Position numbers and translations under genes: made by a program
DNA from: Neolewinella antarctica
GTDB taxonomy: Bacteria; Bacteroidota; Bacteroidia; Chitinophagales; Saprospiraceae
NCBI RefSeq assembly: GCF_011927835.1
Contig: NZ_JAATJH010000001.1
Coordinates: forward strand, 310,001 to 374,000
DNA length: 64,000 nucleotides
Reading direction: 5' to 3'
The notes under the pieces: model-generated
The model's input: only the letters and a program-made list of their open reading frames with translations
The model's database searches: none
What the model was told of the DNA's origin: nothing
Shown: positions 18,568 to 27,380 of the stretch, in pieces
How the letters are laid out: every line of letters begins with the position of its first letter
How positions within the stretch are numbered: the first letter of the stretch is position 1

Positions 18568-19008
18568 ATGAAAGTTCTACTTATTGCCCCTGCCGTCGGC
18601 CCGCCCTTCAACATTTCCGCCGCCGTCGATACGGTGGTCGAAGTGTCCGAAGAAAAGGGCAAACTACTGATCAAATCAGGGTTGGGCGTCGACAACGCCG
18701 ACTTAACCGGTAAGAAGGCCGAAAAAGCCATCAACGCCAAGGTCGCAGTGGCCGAAAAAGCAGTGATGAAGGTGGTGGAAACCATCGACAATATACCCGA
18801 CGCCGCGCCGAAGGTGGCCAATAACACCGCCCCCGTCCCGCCCGTCATTGCTACGTCCGTCCCTGACCGTACTAAGGAGGTGCCTACCACCGAGGAATTG
18901 GTGGAGGGCGCGGCCGCAGGTGCCGAGGAAGCCGCTAAAGCAGCAAAGCCGGTCAAAAAGACCACCACAAAAAAGACTACCGCGACGGCGAAAGCCAAAG
19001 CTAAGTAA
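18568..19008 (+). CDS. Unknown head-region protein with Lys/Ala/Thr tail
   Basis: This 146-residue protein sits between the capsid and connector genes. Residues 1-45 look like a small folded domain (MKVLLIAPAVGPPFNISAA, then EEKGKLLIKSGLG). The rest is low complexity, with Ala/Lys/Val helices and a KTTTKKTTATAKAKAK end. Its place would suit a head decoration or capsid-associated protein, but nothing in it proves that. Confidence 0.65.
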   Translation: MKVLLIAPAVGPPFNISAAVDTVVEVSEEKGKLLIKSGLGVDNADLTGKKAEKAINAKVAVAEKAVMKVVETIDNIPDAAPKVANNTAPVPPVIATSVPDRTKEVPTTEELVEGAAAGAEEAAKAAKPVKKTTTKKTTATAKAKAK

Positions 19009-19014
19009 CCGACC

Positions 19015-19527
19015 ATGCACGTAGTCACCTCCCCCCCCAACCAAGAACCGGTCAGCCTCGACGAGGCTAAGGACTGGCTACGGGTGGGGTACGACGCCGA
19101 AGATGCCCTCATCGAGGGGCTCATCATGGCGGCGCGGGCGTACTGCGAGCACTACACGAACCGAATCTTTCTCCACCAAACCCTCGTCGAACGCTTCGAG
19201 GCCGGGGAAAGGCAATTGACTCTCCACGCTGACCGGATTACCTCCGTAACCAGCGTGAAAGTGGGCACCAGAACGCTCGACCCGACGGAATACACCGCCG
19301 ACGACCGGCTAAGCTGCACGGTCATCGTCCTGAACCTGGCACCCGCGACCGCGCCCATCGTGACCTACGAGGCCGGGGCCGCTTCCTACAAGGAAGTGAG
19401 CCCCGCCATTAAAGCGGCCATGAAACTGCTGATCGCCGACATGTACGAGAACCGGGTCAACATGGTGCGCAACCTGCCGACCGCCGCCCATAACCTCCTC
19501 AATACGCAACGCAGATGGCTGACTTAA
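19015..19527 (+). CDS. Head-tail connector, gp6-like
   Basis: The 170-residue protein begins with SPPNQEPVSLDEAKDWLRVG and EDALIEGLIMAARAYCEHYT, the typical start of HK97 gp6-type adaptors that bind below the portal. The C-terminal half is a helical IKAAMKLLIADMYENR segment. It overlaps the next gene by 13 bp. Confidence 0.85.
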   Translation: MHVVTSPPNQEPVSLDEAKDWLRVGYDAEDALIEGLIMAARAYCEHYTNRIFLHQTLVERFEAGERQLTLHADRITSVTSVKVGTRTLDPTEYTADDRLSCTVIVLNLAPATAPIVTYEAGAASYKEVSPAIKAAMKLLIADMYENRVNMVRNLPTAAHNLLNTQRRWLT

Positions 19528-19865
19528 TCGGGCAAATGCGCTCGCGCATCACCATCCAACGCCCGACCACCGCGCGCGGGCAGGTAGGTGGGTCGACAAA
19601 GACCTGGAACGACTTGGAAACCGGCGTTTACGCCGCCCCCGAGTTCCGGAGCGTCGGTAGCGACGAGAAACAGAAAGGCGACCGGGTCTACACCCGCGCC
19701 ACGCTGCTGCTGACGATCCGCCGCGAAAACCGGGAGCTATCCACGACCGACCGGGTGGTTTTTGATCGCCGCGTCTACGACATCTTATCGGTTTCGCCAA
19801 CGGGCGACCGGCTTGAATTATTGAAACTGGAATGCCTGGCCATCGGCGAGCAAACGCATGAGTAG
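19515..19865 (+). CDS. Head-tail joining (head closure) protein
   Basis: The 116-residue protein has the gp16/SPP1-type pattern: MRSRITIQRPTTARG, WNDLETGVYAAPEFRS, and a C-terminal beta barrel ending YDILSVSPTGDRLELLKLEC. It closes the DNA channel after packaging. It overlaps both neighbours. Confidence 0.85.
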   Translation: MADLIGQMRSRITIQRPTTARGQVGGSTKTWNDLETGVYAAPEFRSVGSDEKQKGDRVYTRATLLLTIRRENRELSTTDRVVFDRRVYDILSVSPTGDRLELLKLECLAIGEQTHE

Positions 19866-20343
19866 GTCCATGAACGCGGAAGCGAAAATATGGACGAACA
19901 AGGTGCAAAAGACCTTCGAAACCTACTCGCGAAAAGACCGCCGGGCGGTGATGATCAGGGCCGCAAAGCCACTCATCAAAGCGGCGCGGTCGCGGGTGCC
20001 GAAGGGCACGCGCAAGCACCAACGCGGCTCGGGTGCTGACCGAATCGTCTACAACCCCGGTAACCTTCGACGGAGTATCGGCCGCATCCCCATCCGCCGG
20101 TTGGTGGATGCCATCGTGGGGCCGCGCTTCGCCAAAAAGAAGGTCGCGGAGTACGGTGGGGTAGGGCAGCCGACGGACGGGTATTACGCCCACATGCTGT
20201 TCGGCGGCGCAAAGCAATTCAAGGCAGTGGTGATGGACCCCGCCCTGGCCAGCTCGAAGCTGGAAATTATTTCCATCGTAGAAAAAGGGACGCGCAAATC
20301 TATTAAACGCCGCGCCCGCCAAAACGGAATTTCGACCCGCTAA
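19858..20343 (+). CDS. HK97 gp10-like tail connector protein
   Basis: The 161-residue protein has the basic helical N half (RKDRRAVMIRAAKPLIKAAR) and the GTRKHQRG/NLRRSIGRIPIRR pattern of gp10-like proteins, with a middle part YYAHMLFGGAKQFKAVVMDP. These sit between head completion and tail proteins. The context matches. Confidence 0.78.
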   Translation: MSRSMNAEAKIWTNKVQKTFETYSRKDRRAVMIRAAKPLIKAARSRVPKGTRKHQRGSGADRIVYNPGNLRRSIGRIPIRRLVDAIVGPRFAKKKVAEYGGVGQPTDGYYAHMLFGGAKQFKAVVMDPALASSKLEIISIVEKGTRKSIKRRARQNGISTR

Positions 20344-20345
20344 CC

Positions 20346-20732
20346 ATGGACGCTCAATCACTCATCTACGACGTGCTCGCTACCGACCAGACCATCACGG
20401 AATTGGTGGGCGACCGCATCTACCCCGTCGTGGCCGATCAGAATTTGCGCCCGCCCTTCATGGTCATGCAGGAACTGGAGATAAACGAGATCGCCACCAA
20501 GGACGGCCCCATCCCCGACGGCTGGGGTTTCCAGATCGATCTGTACGCCGACAATTATAACGACATCCGATCCATGAAAAAGGCCGTCCGGTCTGCCCTC
20601 AACTGGAAAGTAGTGGGGCCACCGGGCGGACGGATCAGAACCAAGGTCGGTGACAACACCGACGCCCCTTTTCTCACCCCATCGAACCTATTTCAGTACG
20701 TGGTCGACTGCACCGCCCGCGTAAGCACCTAA
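20346..20732 (+). CDS. Tail terminator/completion protein (DUF3168-like)
   Basis: The 128-residue protein starts MDAQSLIYDVLATDQTI and has GDRIYPVVADQNLRPPF, the pattern of small tail completion proteins that cap the tail tube. The C half (LYADNYNDIRSMKKAVRSAL) is also family-like. It starts 3 bp after the gp10-like gene. Confidence 0.78.
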   Translation: MDAQSLIYDVLATDQTITELVGDRIYPVVADQNLRPPFMVMQELEINEIATKDGPIPDGWGFQIDLYADNYNDIRSMKKAVRSALNWKVVGPPGGRIRTKVGDNTDAPFLTPSNLFQYVVDCTARVST

Positions 20733-20745
20733 AACCCTAAACATC

Positions 20746-21183
20746 ATGCCACAAACGCAAGGCGTCATCAACGGTACCAATTTCCGGCTTTACCTCAACG
20801 GTTTAGTCATCGGCCGCGCCAACAGTTGTACGGTGGCCTACTCCAAGGAAATCCGCGAAACCGTCCACAAGGACAACACCGGCGGCTACAGCTCCGGCGA
20901 ATCCGGCAAGAAAAGCTACACGCTCTCTTTCGAGGGCTTCATGAGCGAGAAAGGAGACCTGGGCACCGGCAACGTCAATGCTATGCAGCAAATCTTCGCG
21001 CTCTTCGATCAGGACGACGCTTTCGACTGGAAAGCCACGACCGACCAGGAAGGCGACAGCATCGTCTCCGGCCAGGTCATCATGTCCGACTTTTCCATGA
21101 CCGCCGCGGTCGAGGAAAACGGCACCATCTCCGGATCCTGTACCGGCATCGGCGCGCCCGTCTTCGGCGTAGTGACCGTGTAA
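20746..21183 (+). CDS. Major tail (tube) protein, TP901-1-like
   Basis: The 145-residue protein begins MPQTQGVINGTNFRLYLNG and shows the beta-sheet pattern of tail-tube proteins: SYTLSFEGFMSE, then DSIVSGQVIMSDFSMTA and NGTISGSCTGIG. It forms the hollow tail tube. A strong hairpin follows it. Confidence 0.87.
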   Translation: MPQTQGVINGTNFRLYLNGLVIGRANSCTVAYSKEIRETVHKDNTGGYSSGESGKKSYTLSFEGFMSEKGDLGTGNVNAMQQIFALFDQDDAFDWKATTDQEGDSIVSGQVIMSDFSMTAAVEENGTISGSCTGIGAPVFGVVTV

Positions 21184-21189
21184 CCAACC

Positions 21190-21218
21190 GCCCCGCCCCG
21201 ACCACGTCGGGGCGGGGC
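21190..21218 (+). terminator. GC-rich hairpin after the major tail gene
   Basis: A perfect 13-bp inverted repeat (GCCCCGCCCCGAC / GTCGGGGCGGGGC) with a 3-nt loop begins 7 bp past the tail-tube stop. It is followed by TATACCAATTTTC, so it may act as a partial terminator, lowering transcription of the chaperone and tape measure genes relative to tail tube. Confidence 0.65.
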
Positions 21219-21244
21219 TATACCAATTTTCAACTGATACGATT

Positions 21245-21643
21245 ATGAGTTTTACTACACTACAGGGCACCATCAAATTCAACGGCGAGCAATACCCCGT
21301 CCGCCTGGACTTCGGTGCTATTCGCCGCTCCCTTCCGCTGTTCGGTCTGAAGAATCTTTCGGAATTCGACACGATGATGCAGATGCTGAGCAAGAACGAA
21401 TTCCCGGCCGATGCCGTCGAGCCCTTCATCCGTAACGTGATCGGCGCGGGCCTGAGCTGGGAAAAGGACGAGCGACCCACGCCGAAGATTGAGGACGTCG
21501 AACGGGCCATCAACGAATACATGGGGCTGTTCACGGACGTGGTGATGGCGCTCGTGCCGGATGCCGGGAAAGCACCGGAAGAGAGCAAGGAAAAAAAAGC
21601 CAAGGCGAAGGCACCCGCCAAAAAATCGACTACCAAGGCGTAG
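21245..21643 (+). CDS. Tail assembly chaperone, short (G-like) product
   Basis: The 132-residue protein has a conserved N half (TLQGTIKFNGEQYPVRLDFGAIRR) and a Lys/Ala-rich tail (SKEKKAKAKAPAKKSTTKA after a KAPEE stretch). In siphophages the G protein coats the tape measure during tail assembly, and a fraction of ribosomes slip to make the longer GT form. The slippery A-run at 21592-21598 and the open downstream frame fit this exactly. Confidence 0.85.
   Translation: MSFTTLQGTIKFNGEQYPVRLDFGAIRRSLPLFGLKNLSEFDTMMQMLSKNEFPADAVEPFIRNVIGAGLSWEKDERPTPKIEDVERAINEYMGLFTDVVMALVPDAGKAPEESKEKKAKAKAPAKKSTTKA
21592..21598 (+). promoter_or_regulatory. Probable -1 ribosomal frameshift site
   Basis: The heptamer A AAA AAA is in register with the zero frame (GAA AAA AAA GCC). 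A one-base backward slip continues as AAA AAA AGC CAA and leads without a stop into the T frame. It lies 45 bases before the zero-frame stop, between the chaperone gene and the tape measure gene, the standard place. Confidence 0.75.
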
Positions 21644-21957
21644 CGCTCGGGGTGCTGAGCCTGTCCCTCACCGATTTCTACGCCCTGACCCCCTGGGAGT
21701 TCATCGAGGCCTACGAAGCCAGGCGGACGTACGATCAGGATCGCTGGCAGCAAACGCGCTACATCATGTGGGCGGCGATGCGGCCCCACTACAAAAAGTT
21801 GGACGTGACGGACGTGCTGTCCCTCTCCGTTGACAAAGCAGCCGCGAAACCGCCACCCGAAACCGAAGAACAACGCCAACAACGCCTCAAAGTAGCCGCC
21901 AAACTAGACGCACAGGCGGCGCTAGAATACGCTAACCGCAACCAACCTCAACCGTAA
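21598..21957 (+). CDS. T-part of the frameshifted tail chaperone (GT)
   Basis: The -1 frame is open from upstream of the slip site to 21957. It encodes QKIDYQGVALGVLSLSL followed by DFYALTPWEFIEAYEARR, the pattern of T domains (ALGVL...FWxLTPxEF). Conserved-looking residues start upstream of the first possible start codon (GTG at 21652), which argues that this part is made only as a fusion. The fusion would be about 237 residues. It ends 3 bp before the tape measure start. Confidence 0.75.
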   Translation, partial: SQGEGTRQKIDYQGVALGVLSLSLTDFYALTPWEFIEAYEARRTYDQDRWQQTRYIMWAAMRPHYKKLDVTDVLSLSVDKAAAKPPPETEEQRQQRLKVAAKLDAQAALEYANRNQPQP

Positions 21958-21960
21958 ACC

Positions 21961-24525
21961 ATGGCAGCCGCCGACCTAAATATTCGATTGGGTGTCAACC
22001 TGAAGGGGTTGGCCGCCGGCCTCGACAAGGGGTTGGGCAAGCTCAAGCGGTTCGGCTTCAAAGCCGAATCCATCGGTAGTAGCCTGACCGCCCGCGTCAG
22101 TCTGCCGTTGGTGGCGCTGGGCGTTACGGCCGTCAAGACGTTTGCGGATTTCGACCGGCTGGAAAAGGGCCTGGGCGCGCTCGCCGGATCGGCGAAAGGC
22201 GGGCAGGAAGCCTTCCAACGCCTCAACCGAATCGTGCTCGATACGCGCACGACCTTGGACCTGAAAACCGCCGCCCTCGGTGAGCAGCGGTTGGTGGGGG
22301 CGGGCCTGGCGGCGGCGGAAGCCGAGCGGACGATCAAGCAGCTTGGTATTGCGGCTACGGTGTCGGGTTCTTCCATCGACGACGTCGGTGGGGTCTTAAG
22401 GCAGTTCACGCAGATTATCGGTAAGGGGAAGATCGAGCAGGAAGACTTGAATACCATCTTGGACCGGATGCCGGCTCTCGGTGCGCTCATCAAGCAGGAG
22501 TTTGGCGCGTCCACCGCTGAGGGGATTCGGGCGACGGGTATTTCGATGACGGACTTTACCAGCCGCCTTACCACGGCCATCGAATCCAACAAGAATTTCC
22601 AAGGGGTGCAGGGTGGCCTGGCCAAGTCGTTCGAGAGCTTTGGTAACGCGGTGCAGGTGGGCATCCGTCCGCTCGGTGAGGCGATTGCTAAGGCGTTGAA
22701 CTTGGAGGTCAATTTGGGGAAGTTGGCGGATGTGATTACTAAGGTTAGTATGGGTTTTACCGGATTAAATCCAGGCACACAGAAATTCATTATCTATGCG
22801 GCCGGTGCGGCCGCTGCTGTCGGGCCGCTGTCGTTTGGCTTGGGTGCGGCAGCCAAGTCCTTACCACTGTTAGTTACGGGGTTCAAGCTTTTGGGCGGGC
22901 CACTTGCGTCTGTAGCGGGTAGTATGTTGGCATTCGGTAAATACTCTAAGCTTAGTTTGGCTTTGTTTTTCAAGGGCGATTTAATCTATAAGGCTGTTTC
23001 TGTTGGCGGTGCTTTGGACAAAGCTATGCTAGGCTTGAAATACGCATTCGTGGCTTTAACTAGTCCGATTGGGTTGGCAGTGCTCGCAATTGGTGCCATT
23101 GCTGTCGGTTTCAAAGTTGCTTATGACCGCAGTGCGTTCTTCCGGGGACAAGTAGCCAAGCTTGGTGAGATGTTCGTGCGCCTTGGTGACAATTTGGGTA
23201 AGCTAATCACTAAAGTATTTCCCGATTTATCCAAAATATTCTCAAAGGCTGGTAGCGTATTCGATGGTGTTATGGCGAGTCTCGCGAGCGGTGTGTCTTT
23301 CATCGTGTCTTTGTTTACTAGCTTGGTCGAGCACGTCACGCTAGTGGTAGGGGCAATGACGGATGTCTTGAATGGCGATTTTGGAAAGGCGGGTGAAAAA
23401 TTAGGACAAAGTTTATTTAACCCGGCCAACTTTCTGAAACCAGCTAAGGACGCTGCTGAAGCCGCTCGTAAAACATTCAATCAATCGCTCGATGCGCCGG
23501 GCTCGACGATTAGTTCTCCTGCGGACATACTGGGTGGCGGCGGGGGCGCCAGTGGTGGTTCGTCGGGCGGCGACCCATCGCGGAACGTCCTACCCGCCGC
23601 GCAGTCACTCGACGCCAAGCAGTACGAAATCCCCAAAGAAGCGCGCGAATCGCTGGGAGAATACTTCACGCTGGCTAACTCCGCGCGGTTGGAGTCCGAA
23701 CTACTGACGCGGGCGCTTTCCGGCCTGGCCATCGTTCCGGTGATCGATACGGACCCCTACGAGCGCACCAAGCAGGTCATGGCCGAGCTGCGCACCGAGA
23801 TCACCGACAACCTGAACGCCGGGCTGGCGGAGTCGGAAGAAAAAGTAAGGTTCTTCGGCGAGGGCTTCAACGGCATGGCGGAGAACATCGAACTGACCAA
23901 AGCAGCCCTGCAAACGCTTTACGAGGAAGGGTTCCTACCCACCGACGAGATCGTTATCGGACTCACCGAAAGGTTGGACGGGTTCATTTCCAAGAACACG
24001 GAATTAGCCGAATCACTGGCACAGGTTGCCGCCACCATGCAAATGCTTAAAGAAGCTTCCGGCACGGCGTTCGATAGCGTGACGCAGGCCATGAACAAAG
24101 GGCAGAGCGCGGTTAAGGCGTTCAGCGCCGCGGTGGTTTCCGCCGTGCGCGACGCGATCGCCGCCGAGATCAAACTAGCCGTCGTCACGCAGGTGAGTAA
24201 GGCGCTAACCAAGGTACCCTTCCCCTTCAATGTGGGTATTGCCGCCGCCGCCGGTGCCGGTGCGTCCGCGCTGTTCAATTCCGCCATCAACGCCATCGGT
24301 ATTCCCGCCCTGGCGAAGGGTGGGGTAACCACCGGCCCCCAGCTCGCCCTGATCGGTGAGGCCGGCCCCGAGGCCGTCGTCCCGCTCGATCGGTTGGAAC
24401 AAATGATCAACATGGGCGGCGGGGCTAGTGCCGTGCGCGTCTTCGGTGAATTCGTCCAGCGTGGCGAAGACCTTATTGCAGTCATCCGCCAGGCCGAACC
24501 CGGCTACGCACAATCTTACGGGTAA
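21961..24525 (+). CDS. Tape measure protein
   Basis: The 854-residue protein starts with the tape-measure core (LNIRLGVNLKGLAAGLDKGL and FADFDRLEKGLGALAGSAKGG) and contains the segment LDRMPALGALIKQEFGASTAEG. The middle has hydrophobic segments (residues about 280-390), as expected for the part that may enter the host membrane. The C-terminus carries AKGGVTTGPQLALIGEAGPEAVVPLDR, a common tape-measure ending in which GEAGPEAVVPL is conserved. Length sets the tail length. Its TAA overlaps the next ATG (TAATG). Confidence 0.93.
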   Translation: MAAADLNIRLGVNLKGLAAGLDKGLGKLKRFGFKAESIGSSLTARVSLPLVALGVTAVKTFADFDRLEKGLGALAGSAKGGQEAFQRLNRIVLDTRTTLDLKTAALGEQRLVGAGLAAAEAERTIKQLGIAATVSGSSIDDVGGVLRQFTQIIGKGKIEQEDLNTILDRMPALGALIKQEFGASTAEGIRATGISMTDFTSRLTTAIESNKNFQGVQGGLAKSFESFGNAVQVGIRPLGEAIAKALNLEVNLGKLADVITKVSMGFTGLNPGTQKFIIYAAGAAAAVGPLSFGLGAAAKSLPLLVTGFKLLGGPLASVAGSMLAFGKYSKLSLALFFKGDLIYKAVSVGGALDKAMLGLKYAFVALTSPIGLAVLAIGAIAVGFKVAYDRSAFFRGQVAKLGEMFVRLGDNLGKLITKVFPDLSKIFSKAGSVFDGVMASLASGVSFIVSLFTSLVEHVTLVVGAMTDVLNGDFGKAGEKLGQSLFNPANFLKPAKDAAEAARKTFNQSLDAPGSTISSPADILGGGGGASGGSSGGDPSRNVLPAAQSLDAKQYEIPKEARESLGEYFTLANSARLESELLTRALSGLAIVPVIDTDPYERTKQVMAELRTEITDNLNAGLAESEEKVRFFGEGFNGMAENIELTKAALQTLYEEGFLPTDEIVIGLTERLDGFISKNTELAESLAQVAATMQMLKEASGTAFDSVTQAMNKGQSAVKAFSAAVVSAVRDAIAAEIKLAVVTQVSKALTKVPFPFNVGIAAAAGAGASALFNSAINAIGIPALAKGGVTTGPQLALIGEAGPEAVVPLDRLEQMINMGGGASAVRVFGEFVQRGEDLIAVIRQAEPGYAQSYG

Positions 24526-27380
24526 TGGGCGCGCTAATCAAAGGCGGGTTCTTCCACGACGACGTGGGCTACGACGTGTTTCTCGATCGGGGCGGGCCGG
24601 GTGACACGTTCATCAAAACACCGATCACGTCCGTACGCCTGGACTACAAGCTCGATAAGAAGTCGCTCACCTCCAACATCTTCGCTTCCAAGTTGACGGT
24701 GTCGTGGATGGTGGACAAGGGCAACTACCGCGAAGAGCAACTACTGAGGACTCAGTCGAACCCCGAAGGCACCTACATCCTGCGCGTGCTCCGCGAAGGG
24801 GAACTGTGGTGGATGGGCTACGTGCTGCCCGGGCAGTCGACCCGCCCGCTTTGGGAGGAAAAGTATGAAATCACCATCGCGGCCACCGACGGTATCGGAC
24901 GGCTTAAGGGGGTGGACTACCTGGGTGGTGGCGTGGAACCGCTAAAGGACCACCTGCTGCGCTGCCTCACCGACATTCCGCTACCGGCCGGCTACTACGG
25001 GCCGGACGACGTGTTCATGAGCTTCAATAGCTTACTCGTGCCGGACGGGGTGACGCCCAGCGACCAATTCAACCTGAGCGGTGAACTGAAGCTAAACAGT
25101 AAGGCGCTGCGCAGCGTCGACGATCGGGGGAGGGTAGAGAACTCCAGCGCTTACGATGCGCTGGTGCAGTTCCTGCGCGTGACCGGTGCCCGGGTGGTGC
25201 AGGCGAATGGGCGGTGGTGGGTTACGGAGAACTCGGGTTACGCGACCAACGTGCGGACGCTCTACCACCATTACGCGATCGACGGTACTTACCTGGGGGT
25301 GTCGAATCAGGGCGGCTTACTTGCTATCAGTAAGATACTGGACACCGATGACGCAACGGTATCGGCGGGGGCGCAGGTGCGTTCGCAATCCCCCGTTCGA
25401 CGTGCGGAGGTGACTTACACGCACTTTACGCTGGCCGACATTGCGCAGGAAGAATTGAACGTGGATCGTAACGTAGCCAGGATCGAGGGTTTTGGCGGCG
25501 GGGGCACGCTGCACATCCGCGCCCGCGTGAACATGAAAAATAATGTTCGCGGACTGAGTACGGCGGCGTTGGACCGGATTGTCAATACTACCGTCATCGT
25601 CGAGGTTGAGGGCCAATTCAATTGGTACTTGCACCGCGACGCTACGCCTAATGCGGGCGGGGTAAGTCTGGGGGCGGCAGAGTGGCGGCAGGAAACTGGG
25701 TCGTACCAATCAGTAGTATCGAACCCCCCGCCCAGTCTGACCATTCAGGCCAGCGGACGCATCAACTTCTACACGCCCCCGGTGCCAGACGGCGGGACGC
25801 TGGTGGTTTCCTTTGGCTCGGGGTCGACTTACCAGGCGGGGCAGCAAAGCAACGTGAGCACCAACGTTTCCTTCACGGACCTACGTATCGCGGACATTCC
25901 GGCGGGTAACGCTGATCGGGAAACCAACGCTATCGTGTACGCGGAGAGCAACCAGGCCTACGACCTGAACTCCGGCGAGGAAGATTTCGAGGTAAACTTC
26001 GGTGACGGACCTGGTGAAAACACCTTCGGCACCCTAAAAATCTTACAGGGCCGCCTGACCAAGAAAACGAGCGGGTGGCGCGCCTACTGGACGACGGACG
26101 GGGGCGAATCCTTTTCCCACGGAGCGGTGCTCGCCAAGATGATCATGGGCCTGCGCAGCCAGACCAACGAAGAGATCACCGGCACGATCTTCACCGGTAA
26201 GTATTCGGCTAACCAACTGGTGCTGACCGTGCAGGGTGACCCCCGCGACGTGCGCAACATCCGCAAGTACGTGCCGGTGGACCTGTCCCACAACCTGTTG
26301 ACCGGTGCCGTGCGTGGGTCGTGGGTAGAAGTATCGTTCGCCTGGAACCCGAACCCGGGCAATACCAGCGAAATCGTCCTGCCTCCCCACAAAACGAACG
26401 GGGAGGGGCCGAAGTCGGCACCACCTGAATCTAAGGATTTCGCACCGCCTAAAGGCGGGGGTGACGCTGGGGGTAATGACGGGGGTGGCGGGCAATCTTC
26501 GTCTAGCTCCGGGCTTCCCTTCAACCCGGCGATTAATGCCTGGGACGCTAGTGGGGCTCCCTTGTCCCGGCTGGGTGACCCCGTTGACCCGGCGGACGCC
26601 GTTACGCTGAGGTACTTGCAGCAGTCGGGGGGTGGCGGCGGTAGTGACGGTTGGGACTCCACTAAGCCGATCCTACGCATGCCAAAGGTTGGCGACATCG
26701 TTACCGGCTTTGCGTGGTTCTACTTCACGCCGCCCACCGTGCGCCTCACAAAATCTCCCTCGACTACGCTCTACGAATGGGGGACGGTAAACACCCTCAG
26801 CATCAACGTTTCCACCAACAACCCCGGCGCGGCTACGCTTGGTGCCGGGCGGCTGGAGGCTAACGGTTCGGAGGTGTTTAGCTGGCAAAATAATGCTAGC
26901 CCTACCTACGCTTTTCAGTTTGAGCCAGGCCAGGGCGGCGGTGCTAACGGGGCGGCGGATTACAGTTTCCGCGCGCGGCTGGATTACTCGGAAGGTGACG
27001 AACCGACCGAAACGGTTAGCTCGAATTCGCAAAGTATACGCGGGGTGTACCCAGTCTTTGTGGGCGTGACTGATGCTATTCTGACCGCGGGCACCTCCGT
27101 CTACACGGCCCTCACCAAGGCTATCGTAAATCAGGGCGACTTGTCGCAAAAACTTACTGGGTCGGGTCACATCTACTACGCTTACCCCACCACCTGGGCG
27201 GCGAACAAATCGCTACAAATCATCGACGGTAACGGCTTCGACGTGACCGCCGGATTCGAGGTGACGACGGTGGCGGTGACGTCCGTCGACCTGCCGAACA
27301 ATTGGACACAAAACTATAAGGTGTTTCGCCTGCGCAACACCACCACGATCAACAATACGACGTATGAATTTCGCTATTAG
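24525..27380 (+). CDS. Large tail-tip/baseplate protein
   Basis: This 951-residue protein follows the tape measure, where distal tail and tail-associated proteins lie. The N-terminal 250 residues are beta-rich (RGGPGDTFIKTPITSVRLDY, LWWMGYVLPGQ) and resemble tail-tip hub proteins of Bacteroidota siphophages, though I cannot name a family. A Gly/Ser/Asp linker (KGGGDAGGNDGGGGQSSSSS, about residues 645-665) separates it from a C-terminal region with beta-sandwich-like strands. Start in a TAATG overlap; the 3' end overlaps the next gene by 17 bp. Confidence 0.75.
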   Translation: MGALIKGGFFHDDVGYDVFLDRGGPGDTFIKTPITSVRLDYKLDKKSLTSNIFASKLTVSWMVDKGNYREEQLLRTQSNPEGTYILRVLREGELWWMGYVLPGQSTRPLWEEKYEITIAATDGIGRLKGVDYLGGGVEPLKDHLLRCLTDIPLPAGYYGPDDVFMSFNSLLVPDGVTPSDQFNLSGELKLNSKALRSVDDRGRVENSSAYDALVQFLRVTGARVVQANGRWWVTENSGYATNVRTLYHHYAIDGTYLGVSNQGGLLAISKILDTDDATVSAGAQVRSQSPVRRAEVTYTHFTLADIAQEELNVDRNVARIEGFGGGGTLHIRARVNMKNNVRGLSTAALDRIVNTTVIVEVEGQFNWYLHRDATPNAGGVSLGAAEWRQETGSYQSVVSNPPPSLTIQASGRINFYTPPVPDGGTLVVSFGSGSTYQAGQQSNVSTNVSFTDLRIADIPAGNADRETNAIVYAESNQAYDLNSGEEDFEVNFGDGPGENTFGTLKILQGRLTKKTSGWRAYWTTDGGESFSHGAVLAKMIMGLRSQTNEEITGTIFTGKYSANQLVLTVQGDPRDVRNIRKYVPVDLSHNLLTGAVRGSWVEVSFAWNPNPGNTSEIVLPPHKTNGEGPKSAPPESKDFAPPKGGGDAGGNDGGGGQSSSSSGLPFNPAINAWDASGAPLSRLGDPVDPADAVTLRYLQQSGGGGGSDGWDSTKPILRMPKVGDIVTGFAWFYFTPPTVRLTKSPSTTLYEWGTVNTLSINVSTNNPGAATLGAGRLEANGSEVFSWQNNASPTYAFQFEPGQGGGANGAADYSFRARLDYSEGDEPTETVSSNSQSIRGVYPVFVGVTDAILTAGTSVYTALTKAIVNQGDLSQKLTGSGHIYYAYPTTWAANKSLQIIDGNGFDVTAGFEVTTVAVTSVDLPNNWTQNYKVFRLRNTTTINNTTYEFRY

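Noticed and set aside
20803-21882. 359-codon open frame on the minus strand under the tail genes
   Set aside because: It runs antisense to four well-supported tail genes and its translation has no domain-like pattern; GC-rich codon bias gives such long shadows.
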